Below, one piece after another: positions 29,458 through 37,365 of a stretch of 37,365 bases of DNA. The notes under the pieces were generated by a model, which saw only the letters and a program-made list of their open reading frames with translations, was not told the origin of the DNA and did not search any database. Both the position numbers and the translations under genes were made by a program. Within the stretch, counting starts at the first letter, position 1, and each line of letters begins with the position of its first letter. The DNA is from an uncultured Clostridia bacterium (GTDB lineage Bacteria; Bacillota; Clostridia; Oscillospirales; Acutalibacteraceae): the NCBI GenBank assembly GCA_904420155.1, contig CAJFUH010000114.1, positions 1-37,365 of the forward strand, written 5' to 3'.

Positions 29458-29826
29458 TTGGAATTTCATCAGATATTACGCAGTTTGATTGAGGAACATA
29501 ATATCACACAGAAACAGCTTGCGGCAGACTTAAACATTGCTGCTTCTACAGTAGGCAGTTATGTGCAAGGAGTCCGGGAACCAGATTTTTCCATCCTAAT
29601 GCGTCTTGCGGAATATTTTCATGTCTCTACCGATTATTTGTTGGGTTATCGCCTAAAAAGCAACATCACACCCCAGGAAGAAAATCTGCTTCAAATTTTC
29701 CGTGCTTTAAGCAGGGAACAGCAAGAGCTCTATCTGGAACAGGGAAAAGCTTTTTTGAAAGTTAACCGGAAAGAGAAATATTTTCCATCTACTTTTCTCA
29801 GAAAAAATAATATAGGGTATCGATAA
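29458..29826 (+). CDS. XRE-family HTH transcriptional regulator
   Basis: ITQKQLAADLNIAASTVGSYVQGVREPDFSILMRLAEYFHVSTDYLLGY; TTG start with TAGGAG SD. Confidence 0.88.
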   Translation: MEFHQILRSLIEEHNITQKQLAADLNIAASTVGSYVQGVREPDFSILMRLAEYFHVSTDYLLGYRLKSNITPQEENLLQIFRALSREQQELYLEQGKAFLKVNRKEKYFPSTFLRKNNIGYR

Positions 29827-29876
29827 GGATTGGCTTGGTTCTCTTCTATCTATTTCCCCTTTTTTCATCTAGTTGC

Positions 29877-29914
29877 AACAAAAGGAGGGATCCCGCAGGA
29901 TCCCTCCTTTTGTT
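29877..29914 (-). terminator. Terminator of the ctsR-clpC operon
   Basis: aacaaaaggagggatcc/cgca... 17-bp perfect stem immediately after the clpC stop. Confidence 0.8.
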
Positions 29915-29921
29915 CTTTTCT

Positions 29922-32384
29922 TTATTCCTGTGTGAAAACGAACTCGCCGTTTTTATAATCGCATAGAAGGGGTTTGCCCTGTTCCATTTTGCCTTCCAGC
30001 ATTTTCTCCGACAATTTATCTTCAATCTTGGACTGGATGGCGCGTCGCAGCGGTCTTGCGCCGTACACCGGGTCAAATCCCGCTTCCGCAATGGCTTTGA
30101 TGGCCTCCTCCGTAAAGGAAAGCGTCAGGTTCAGCCCATCCACCCTCTTTTGCAGCGTTTTGAGCATCCTTCTGGCAATTTCCTGAATGTCGTTGCTGTT
30201 GAGCTTATTGAACACAATGATGTCGTCTACACGGTTCAAGAATTCCGGGCGGAAGGTCTTTTTCAGTTCCTCCATGACGGTATCACGGATCTTCTGGAAA
30301 TCAGATTCTTCTGTCTCGTTGCTGGCAAACCCTAAACTTCCCTGCTTTTCCGTAATGAGGCGGGCGCCCACGTTAGAGGTCATGATGACGACCGTATTGC
30401 GGAAATCCACTTTGCGTCCCTGGGAATCGGTCAAACGTCCGTCGTCCAGGATCTGAAGCAGCATATTGAAGACGTCCAGATGGGCTTTTTCAATTTCGTC
30501 GAACAAGATGACGGAATAGGGCCTGCGGCGGACTTTCTCCGTCAGTTGGCCGCCCTCTTCATATCCTACGTATCCCGGAGGGGAACCTACCAGTTTCGAG
30601 ACGGTGTGTTTCTCCATATATTCGGACATATCCAGACGGATCATGGCATTTTCATCGCCAAACATAGCTTCCGCCAATGCCTTGCACAGCTCAGTCTTTC
30701 CTACGCCTGTCGGCCCCAGGAAGATAAACGAACCAACCGGGCGCTTGGGGTCTTTTAACCCTACACGGCCGCGGCGGATAGCCCTAGCTACGCTGCTGAC
30801 TGCTTCATCCTGCCCCACAATCCTCTTATGCAGGATATCCTCCATTTTCAGCAGGCGTTCGCTTTCCTCTTCCGTCAATTGGACCACCGGCACGCCTGTC
30901 CAGCTGGAAACCACATGGGCGATGTCATCCGGCGTAACTTCCCCGCTGACCTTGGCGTTCTTTTCCTCCCACAGCTGTTTCTGTTCTTCCAGGTGCTGTT
31001 TGACTTCTTTTTCCTCATCACGCACTTTAGCGGCGTGTTCAAAATCTTGTTCGTTGACTGCGGCGGCTTTCTCCTGCTCCAATTCTTTCAGCTGCTTCTC
31101 CAGCTCCTGCAAATCTTCCGGAGCGGTATAAGCCAACAAACGCACACGGGAAGCCGCTTCATCGATCAAGTCAATGGCTTTATCCGGCAAATAACGGTCG
31201 GCAATATACCGGGACGAAAGTTTCACGGCCGCCTCGATGGCCTCGTCGGTAATCTTTACTTTATGATGCGCTTCATAGCGGTCGCGCAACCCGCGAAGGA
31301 TTTCAACAGCCTCTTCCTCGCTGGGCTCTCCCACCATAACCGGCTGGAACCGGCGTTCCAAAGCCGCATCTTTCTCGATATACTTGCGGTACTCGTTGAT
31401 GGTTGTGGCGCCGATCACTTGGAAATCGCCTCTCGCCAAAGAGGGTTTCAGAATATTGGCGGCATCCGCGGAACCTTCTGCGGAACCCGCGCCCACAATG
31501 GTATGCAGCTCATCGATAAACAGGATGACGTTTCCGGCTTTTTTGACCTCGTCTATGGCGTTCTTAATGCGGTCTTCAAAGTCGCCGCGGTATTTGGTCC
31601 CCGCGATCATGCCGGTCAGATCCAAGGATACTACGCGTTTCCCCTTTAACAGTTCCGGCACATTTCCAGAAGCGATCTTCAGGGCCAATCCTTCCACTAC
31701 AGCCGTTTTACCTACGCCGGGTTCCCCGATCAGGCAGGGGTTGTTTTTGGTCCTGCGGGACAGTATCTGAATGACGCGCTCAATCTCATTTTGACGGCCA
31801 ATGACAGGGTCGATTCCGCCCTGCGCGGCAACCGCCGTCAAATCACGCCCAAACTGATCCAAGGTTTTGGTATTGCTCTTGCCCTTGCTTCCTGCCTTTC
31901 CGGCTCCCGGCATCCCATAGCCGCCTTTTTCCTCATCGCTGTCTCCGCTGCCCAGCGCATCGTTGATCTTCTTGACAATATCTTCTGCTTTTGCGCCCAG
32001 CTCATTTAAAAAGCGCATGGCATAACTGTCGGATTCTTCCAGTAAGGCCATCAGCAAATGCTCGGTTCCCACATAATTGTGGCCCATTCTTGCCGCTTCC
32101 ATCACAGCTATCTGTAAAATTCGCTTGGTACGCGGCGTAAAATCATCCATTGTGATGATGCTGCGCACGCCGGTGCCAATCTTCTGGCGCATCATCTGCT
32201 CCAGCTCGTCGGCGGTCACGCCCAGATCATTGAGCACGGTAGCCGCTACGCCGCTTTGTTCCTCCAGCAAGCCCAACAGGATATGTTCGGTCCCTACATA
32301 GGTGTGCCCCATTTCCTCTGCGCTCTCAATAGCTAGATTCAAAGCTTTGTTTGCTTTTTCCGTAAATCCATTAAAACGATACAT
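29922..32384 (-). CDS. clpC: ATP-dependent Clp protease ATP-binding subunit ClpC
   Basis: ClpN repeats, GEPGVGKTAVVEGLA, UVR-like middle region, GPTGVGKTELCKALAEAMFG, NRVDDIIVF. Confidence 0.97.
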   Translation of the reverse strand: MYRFNGFTEKANKALNLAIESAEEMGHTYVGTEHILLGLLEEQSGVAATVLNDLGVTADELEQMMRQKIGTGVRSIITMDDFTPRTKRILQIAVMEAARMGHNYVGTEHLLMALLEESDSYAMRFLNELGAKAEDIVKKINDALGSGDSDEEKGGYGMPGAGKAGSKGKSNTKTLDQFGRDLTAVAAQGGIDPVIGRQNEIERVIQILSRRTKNNPCLIGEPGVGKTAVVEGLALKIASGNVPELLKGKRVVSLDLTGMIAGTKYRGDFEDRIKNAIDEVKKAGNVILFIDELHTIVGAGSAEGSADAANILKPSLARGDFQVIGATTINEYRKYIEKDAALERRFQPVMVGEPSEEEAVEILRGLRDRYEAHHKVKITDEAIEAAVKLSSRYIADRYLPDKAIDLIDEAASRVRLLAYTAPEDLQELEKQLKELEQEKAAAVNEQDFEHAAKVRDEEKEVKQHLEEQKQLWEEKNAKVSGEVTPDDIAHVVSSWTGVPVVQLTEEESERLLKMEDILHKRIVGQDEAVSSVARAIRRGRVGLKDPKRPVGSFIFLGPTGVGKTELCKALAEAMFGDENAMIRLDMSEYMEKHTVSKLVGSPPGYVGYEEGGQLTEKVRRRPYSVILFDEIEKAHLDVFNMLLQILDDGRLTDSQGRKVDFRNTVVIMTSNVGARLITEKQGSLGFASNETEESDFQKIRDTVMEELKKTFRPEFLNRVDDIIVFNKLNSNDIQEIARRMLKTLQKRVDGLNLTLSFTEEAIKAIAEAGFDPVYGARPLRRAIQSKIEDKLSEKMLEGKMEQGKPLLCDYKNGEFVFTQE

Positions 32385-32439
32385 AGGTCAATCCTCCTTT
32401 TAATTCGGATCGTTGCTTTTTCCTTCTTTTACAAAAATC

Positions 32440-33462
32440 TTAATGCGTCAACTGGCTGTGTACCAGATCTGCCCTCCGCTGATCCCGCTGGGACGGGGAC
32501 AGGTTTTTTCCTGCGTGTTTCATCAGGGTAGCAGGCTGCGCCTCGATCATCAAGGTGTTGATTTGATCATAAGAAATATGGTCAATTAATCCCATCGATA
32601 TACCAAGACGTACGTTGGAAATCAATTTCATAAACTCATCGTTGTTCAGTAACTTTGCATACAGCAAAATCCCTAAAGAACGACCGATGGCGTCTTGCGT
32701 CTCTACATGTTTCACCAAAGTTTCCCGGGCGGCACGTTCCTGCGCCACCAGCTGGAGCGCAATATCTTTTAGATTGCTGATAGCCGCCTGTTCCGATAGT
32801 CCCAAGGTTACCTGATTAGACAGCTGATACAGCGCCCCTTTCGGCTGGGTGCCTTCCCCATAGATACCGCGAATGGTCATCCCCAGTTTGGAAAGATTTC
32901 CCGCAATGCGGTTCATAGCCCCGCTGTCTTGCAACGCCGGCAGATGCAGCATCAAAGACGCCCGCATCCCTGTTCCCAAGTTCGTAGGGCATTGGGTCAG
33001 ATATCCCAGCCGATCATCAAAGGCAAACTTTAAACGTTCGTCCAATAGGGTATCCAAGTGATCCGCCATCTGATAGGCCTCATCCAACGCTAACCCCTGC
33101 TGCATCACCTGGATACGCAAATGGTCTTCTTCATTGATCATAATGCTCACTGATTCGTCTTTCATCAGGAGCAGCCCCCGGCCTTCCCGATCAGAAGCAA
33201 ACTCCGGGCTGACCAGATGCCGTTCCACCAGGGAAACCGCGTCGGTTTGGGTCAAAGACCCCATATCAATATAATCAAATTCCCCCGCAATAGCGGAATT
33301 CCCATTTAATACCGCATCTTTGACCGCAGCATCCACTTTTAACATACCGTCCTTCTGTAATTTACAGGGGAACGGGCAGTTTCTCAGATTTCTGGCAAGC
33401 CGAATACGGGTACTGACAATGATATCTCCCTGGTCTCCTGCTTTTTCATACCATTTTTTCAT
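32440..33462 (-). CDS. mcsB: Protein-arginine kinase
   Basis: IIVSTRIRLARNLRNCPFP, CPTNLGTGMRASLMLHLPAL; operon context. Confidence 0.95.
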   Translation of the reverse strand: MKKWYEKAGDQGDIIVSTRIRLARNLRNCPFPCKLQKDGMLKVDAAVKDAVLNGNSAIAGEFDYIDMGSLTQTDAVSLVERHLVSPEFASDREGRGLLLMKDESVSIMINEEDHLRIQVMQQGLALDEAYQMADHLDTLLDERLKFAFDDRLGYLTQCPTNLGTGMRASLMLHLPALQDSGAMNRIAGNLSKLGMTIRGIYGEGTQPKGALYQLSNQVTLGLSEQAAISNLKDIALQLVAQERAARETLVKHVETQDAIGRSLGILLYAKLLNNDEFMKLISNVRLGISMGLIDHISYDQINTLMIEAQPATLMKHAGKNLSPSQRDQRRADLVHSQLTH

Positions 33463-33967
33463 CGGAGTTTCCCTTCCCTTCCAACTCTTTGATACGGTCT
33501 CTCAATTCTGCGGCTTTTTCAAATGCCTGTTCCTGAATCGCTTTCTTTAACTCTTCCTTGGCTTTTTCCAATTCATTTTCCCGTTTGGCTTCAACGCCTG
33601 CACAAGAGGCTATTTTCCCTGTATGCGTAGTGTTTCCATGTATCCTTTGAATAGAGGGCATCAGCCGGTCGTAAAATGTGTGGTAACATTCCGCACATCC
33701 AACTTTCCCTGTCTTTGCGATTTCTTCAAAGGAAGACCCGCATCCTTTGCAGCGGACTGTATTCACCGGAGCTTCCGGCATCTCTTCCCCCAGGAAGCTC
33801 CCCAAGAAATTTCCCAAATTAAAACCGAATCCGTCAAACAGGCTACCATAGCCCATTTTTTTTGCGCATTCAGGACACAGCATATATTCCCTTAATTCTC
33901 CATTGACAATCGACTTCACATGGGTTGTCGCTTGATTTTTTCCACAAGATTGGCACAACATAAACAA
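33446..33967 (-). CDS. mcsA: McsA, activator of McsB (zinc fingers plus UVR domain)
   Basis: Four CxxC motifs (CQSCG, CPECA, CKGCG, CAECY) and C-terminal UVR-like helix. Confidence 0.93.
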   Translation of the reverse strand: MFMLCQSCGKNQATTHVKSIVNGELREYMLCPECAKKMGYGSLFDGFGFNLGNFLGSFLGEEMPEAPVNTVRCKGCGSSFEEIAKTGKVGCAECYHTFYDRLMPSIQRIHGNTTHTGKIASCAGVEAKRENELEKAKEELKKAIQEQAFEKAAELRDRIKELEGKGNSDEKMV

Positions 33968-33978
33968 TGCCTCCTTTT

Positions 33979-34428
33979 TTATATCTGGGTTAACAACATA
34001 TTCTTAAAAACTGCGGCCCGCAAATGATCCCGTATCTGGGGCGGGACGCATTGATAAGCGCGATCCGATATCGCCGCGCTTATTAACCTTGCATTCTCCG
34101 GGGAAAGAATCTTTTGGTGCTGCATATTGACCAGCATTGCCCGGGCGGTGGCTTTATCCAATTTTTCACCCACTGAATTGATGATATGCATCATTGCGTT
34201 ACCCTGATCCATTTTTACTCTTGTAATGCGGATATAACCGCCCCCGCCCCGTCTGCTCTCCACGATATATCCTTGTTCCGGAGTAAACCGAGAGGTAATC
34301 ACATAATTAATTTGGCTGGGTACGCATCCAAGTTCCCCCGCCAGTTCATTCCTTTGAATTTCCGCATTTCCATCGCTCTCTTCCAATACATGCAAAATAT
34401 ATTGAGCAACTATATCGCTCATTTTCAT
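33979..34428 (-). CDS. ctsR: Transcriptional repressor CtsR
   Basis: MKMSDIVAQYILHVLEES...LAGELGCVPSQINYVITSRFTPEQGYIVESRRGGGGYIRI; start at 34428 with GAGAGGT SD. Confidence 0.95.
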   Translation of the reverse strand: MKMSDIVAQYILHVLEESDGNAEIQRNELAGELGCVPSQINYVITSRFTPEQGYIVESRRGGGGYIRITRVKMDQGNAMMHIINSVGEKLDKATARAMLVNMQHQKILSPENARLISAAISDRAYQCVPPQIRDHLRAAVFKNMLLTQI

Positions 34429-34449
34429 ACCTCTCACCTCTTTTTTGAT

Positions 34450-34466
34450 TTTGACTTTCTTTGATC
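34450..34466 (-). promoter_or_regulatory. CtsR operator (heptad direct repeat)
   Basis: Minus strand GATCAAA-GAA-AGTCAAA; matches RGTCAAANANRGTCAAA with one mismatch in the heptads. Confidence 0.8.
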
Positions 34467-34491
34467 TTAGTATATAAACAATCTCTTTATA

Positions 34492-34514
34492 AGTCAAAGT
34501 CAGTTAAAGTCAAT
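34492..34514 (+). promoter_or_regulatory. Second CtsR-like heptad cluster, opposite orientation
   Basis: AGTCAAA-GTC-AGTTAAA followed by overlapping AGTCAAT. Confidence 0.55.
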
Positions 34515-34879
34515 TTAAGATCATTTGCCTTAATTTTTGCAATGTTTGCTCCTGTTTGCTCGGGTTTTCTCATAATTGCTTAAATTTTCAATTTTTTGTT
34601 TTCTAAATTTTTAAAGGTCTCTACATTCTTTTGGAACCTCTTTTACCCCAACGCATACTCTGTTAGTACGGAACCCCACTGGAAAGCAATCTTCTTTATT
34701 TTACGAAAGCCAATTTGGGTTTATTCCTTGTTTCCTATCGTCTAAAGTAAAGAAAGATGCTCCTTTCCTTTTCGGATTGGCCAACAAGCTTCTCGATAAA
34801 ATCAAATAAAAAAACTTGTAACCAATCCCCTCGGTAATCCGTATACTGTATCAAATGCTTTTAAAGGAGGCAATACACA

Positions 34880-35035
34880 ATGGCTTGTAACAATTTGTTT
34901 GGTGGATGCGGCGGAGGATGCTCCTGGATTATTATCCTGATTATCATCCTGTTGGTCTGTGGTTGTGGTAACGACGGTAACTCTTACAACAACGACGGAT
35001 GCGGCTGCGGTAACTCCTGTGGCTGCGGCTGCTAA
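34880..35035 (+). CDS. 51-aa Cys/Gly-rich membrane miniprotein (not in supplied ORF track)
   Basis: MACNNLFGGCGGGCSWIIILIIILLVCGCGNDGNSYNNDGCGCGNSCGCGC*; AAAGGAGG SD 8 nt upstream; terminator downstream. Confidence 0.85.
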   Translation: MACNNLFGGCGGGCSWIIILIIILLVCGCGNDGNSYNNDGCGCGNSCGCGC

Positions 35036-35059
35036 TTACCGTTTTCTTCCCTAACCAAC

Positions 35060-35095
35060 GGGCTCCCCGGAAATGCTTCCGGGGAGCCCTTCTTT
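35060..35095 (+). terminator. Terminator of the Cys-rich miniprotein gene
   Basis: gggctccccggaa/atgc/ttccggggagcccttcttt, 13-bp perfect stem. Confidence 0.88.
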
Positions 35096-35098
35096 CAT

Positions 35099-35485
35099 TT
35101 AATCAAGCAATGATGTTCCATATGAATTGTCTACAACACACAACCATTTTCCATTTGTATTTCTAAATACATAGGTGGCTTTCCGTTCCATGCTGTACTG
35201 AGAAGTTTCTTTATTATCCGCATCTAATAATGTCTGTGACAAAACCAATATCGTATCCCCGGCTTCTATCATGATCATTTTTCCCTGTGTCGGAACGACA
35301 CTATTTTTAAAATAAGCGGCTATTTTTATAAAGGCGTCTTTGATGGCCGCCTTTCCTCTCGCTTCTAACCCGGGCTTTACAATCAATACGGCATCATCGG
35401 AATAAAAATTCAACAGGTCGTCAAATCTTTCTTCTCTGATTGCTTGATCGGCTTTTTCAATCAATAATTTTACTTCTTCATTCAT
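35099..35485 (-). CDS. SnoaL/NTF2-like (DUF4440-type) protein
   Basis: [41 protein letters not shown]...WLCVVDNS. Confidence 0.8.
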   Translation of the reverse strand: MNEEVKLLIEKADQAIREERFDDLLNFYSDDAVLIVKPGLEARGKAAIKDAFIKIAAYFKNSVVPTQGKMIMIEAGDTILVLSQTLLDADNKETSQYSMERKATYVFRNTNGKWLCVVDNSYGTSLLD

Positions 35486-35530
35486 ATATGAAATCCTCTT
35501 CCCGCGAACTGGCGTTTATTTATCAAAAAA

Positions 35531-35559
35531 TTCCTACAAAAACAAACTGTTTGTAGGAA
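35531..35559 (-). terminator. Terminator of the M23 peptidase gene
   Basis: ttcctacaaa...tttgtaggaa with A-run on the plus strand (T-run on minus). Confidence 0.75.
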
Positions 35560-35571
35560 CTTTTTGACCTG

Positions 35572-37266
35572 TTAATTAACATAAGATAAAGGATCTACCC
35601 GGGAACCATTCCGATATACTTCAAAGTGGAGATGGTTTCCTGTAGAATCACCTGTAGTGCCAACCGTAGCGATCACTTGGCCCTTGGCTACTTTTTGGCC
35701 CGGAGACACTAAAATAGTATTGCAGTGGGCATACAAAGTAGACATGCCATTTCCATGGTCTATCATCAGATGGTATCCATATCCATAATTGTGATATTTT
35801 ACATAAGTGACTGTTCCGCCATCCGCCGCCACAATAGACTGCCCGCGAATGCCGCTGGAGGAAATATCAATGCCATTGTGCATTTTTCCCCAACGCATTT
35901 GGTAGGTACTTACCACACGATGAGTATAAGGGACCGGCCACGTCATTGTTCCGGTAGCTACCCCTTCCTGGATCACCGGCTCTTCCTTTTTTTGGGTCCC
36001 TACCGCGATAACTTTATCTACCGGCTCTTGAATGGTTGTACGGCTCACCGTTTCCCTGGAAACTTCCACGCCGTCAATGTATGTAACTTCGTCCACACAT
36101 TGCTCTTTTCCGTCGGCTCCCTCTTGGGTTACAGACGAGTAATCTGTAGTTTGAGTGTCGTCATTGACCGTGACAGTGGTAAAGGGGATGGTTGATTCAT
36201 AAGTTTCTTCTTTCACAATTTTCACCGTCAACAGGGGATTTTGCTGCATAAGGAGAATCTGATCCCCCACCGCCAACTGTTCTATTGATACTCCGCCCAA
36301 AGAAGTATCCAGTACTTCAAGCGATACCTGAAACTTTTCGGCAATTCCTTCCAAGGTATCCCCTTCTTCTATGGTATAGGAACCAATCTGTTCCGGACTC
36401 CCTTGTAACAGTTCTTTCACTTCACTCGCGGAAAGGATTTTCTCCGCAGGATAGAGGCCGCTGACACTTTCCACATTCTCTACAAAGGAAGCTTTAGCGG
36501 TTGGATCTCCTCCCTTTGCGTCGCTCAGAATGCCCTCCAGCAAATAGCTGAGATCCGCGTTGCTTTTGATCGCTCCCATCAGTTCCCCATTGATATAAAG
36601 TCCTGTGGCCTCTTCAATGATTCCGCCGGATTTCTCAATCATCTTATCACAAAGGGAAGTAGCGGTAGCGTAATGATTTTTGTCTACGATAGAAAGCCGG
36701 TAGCTGGGAGAAAAAGCCACCGCATCCCGGGCTTCCACTGCGTCGGAAACCAGCCTCTGGTTTACCATATCCGCGGCTCGCTCTAGAGTCTGTTCGCTTT
36801 CTACCGTGGCAATCTGTTCGCCGCCTAAATCCAACACCAACCCGAATTCCTGGTTCATCCAAAAATGGATGGTAAACACCAGGGCTATAACGGCGAGAAT
36901 CGGAGCCGCTATATTTCCTATCCTCATCAATAAGTCTTTATGGCGAACCACGCTCTTTCCCGTCACTTTAAAGTATTCCGCAATATACGGGACTTTCCCT
37001 CTTTTTTTCGCCTGCTGAATTCGGTCTTTGGCAATAGAAAATCCGTGATCTACCCGGCGCAATTCACGCCGCAAAATACGGAACCTCTTCCTGAAAAAAG
37101 CACGGCACAGACGCGTCCCCCATTCTAAAGCGGGACGGAAAAAACGAATGCTCCTTCGTTGTATGCGTTTGCATATGCGTACGGATTGTATTCCTGCAAC
37201 ATAACAGAAACGGCATATCTTCGCATCATATATCGTTTTGGTTCTATGAGAGAACCCGTTCCGCAT
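35572..37266 (-). CDS. LysM-G5-M23 cell-wall endopeptidase
   Basis: One TM; LysM YTIEEGDTLEGIAEKFQVSLEVL; G5-type region; M23 HNGIDISS...DHGNGMSTLYAHC...VGTTGDSTGNHLHFEV. Confidence 0.93.
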   Translation of the reverse strand: MRNGFSHRTKTIYDAKICRFCYVAGIQSVRICKRIQRRSIRFFRPALEWGTRLCRAFFRKRFRILRRELRRVDHGFSIAKDRIQQAKKRGKVPYIAEYFKVTGKSVVRHKDLLMRIGNIAAPILAVIALVFTIHFWMNQEFGLVLDLGGEQIATVESEQTLERAADMVNQRLVSDAVEARDAVAFSPSYRLSIVDKNHYATATSLCDKMIEKSGGIIEEATGLYINGELMGAIKSNADLSYLLEGILSDAKGGDPTAKASFVENVESVSGLYPAEKILSASEVKELLQGSPEQIGSYTIEEGDTLEGIAEKFQVSLEVLDTSLGGVSIEQLAVGDQILLMQQNPLLTVKIVKEETYESTIPFTTVTVNDDTQTTDYSSVTQEGADGKEQCVDEVTYIDGVEVSRETVSRTTIQEPVDKVIAVGTQKKEEPVIQEGVATGTMTWPVPYTHRVVSTYQMRWGKMHNGIDISSSGIRGQSIVAADGGTVTYVKYHNYGYGYHLMIDHGNGMSTLYAHCNTILVSPGQKVAKGQVIATVGTTGDSTGNHLHFEVYRNGSRVDPLSYVN

Positions 37267-37307
37267 TGCTTACACATCCTTTCTTTCTGGCATTGAAAAG
37301 CAAAAAG

Positions 37308-37324
37308 GTTACAAACTTGTAACA
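37308..37324 (-). promoter_or_regulatory. WalR-type direct repeat TGTTAC-N5-TGTAAC upstream of the M23 gene
   Basis: Minus strand TGTTACAAGTTTGTAAC fits TGTWAH-N5-TGTWAH exactly. Confidence 0.55.
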
Positions 37325-37336
37325 CAGTATAGTTCT

Positions 37337-37364
37337 ATTATACTGAATTGTTACAATTTTGCAA
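37337..37364 (-). promoter_or_regulatory. Sigma-A-type promoter of the M23 gene
   Basis: Minus strand TTGCAA (37359-37364), 16-nt spacer, TATAAT (37337-37342). Confidence 0.65.
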
Positions 37365-37365
37365 C

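Noticed and set aside
30828-31649. 273-aa plus-strand ORF
   Set aside because: Antisense to clpC; Phe-rich composition typical of the complement of a conserved coding gene.
1-37365. CRISPR arrays, transposases, prophage or integrases
   Set aside because: No regularly spaced repeats, no transposase or integrase motifs seen in any frame.

Overview
This window is chromosomal sequence from a low-to-mid GC Firmicute, probably a gut Clostridia (inferred from gene content). Most of it is housekeeping: a truncated tRNA-Val, a DinG/Rad3-like helicase, a CydDC-like ABC exporter pair, gpmA, mnmA, rubrerythrin, a siroheme nitrite/sulfite reductase-like protein, folD, lgt, a paired M16 peptidase, an FtsX-type ABC exporter with a very long coiled coil, ctsR-mcsA-mcsB-clpC, and a LysM-G5-M23 cell-wall protein. 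The most unusual part is 6.6-10.4 kb. It holds three DtxR-like regulators in different states: one with all expected metal ligands, one with Asn at the first ligand position, and one with every ligand replaced plus a new C-terminal domain. The same region has a membrane protein with an HMA-like fold but no CxxC, an apparent frameshifted feoA relic, and a metal-independent phosphoglycerate mutase. The gpmA upstream region shares a GGTTAG-N6-CTAAYC palindrome with the neighbouring dtxR-like gene. Other observations are a 51-aa Cys/Gly-rich ORF missing from the ORF track, a WalR-type direct repeat at the M23 gene, CtsR boxes, and several unexplained inverted repeats. All homology calls come from reading motifs by eye; no database search was run.
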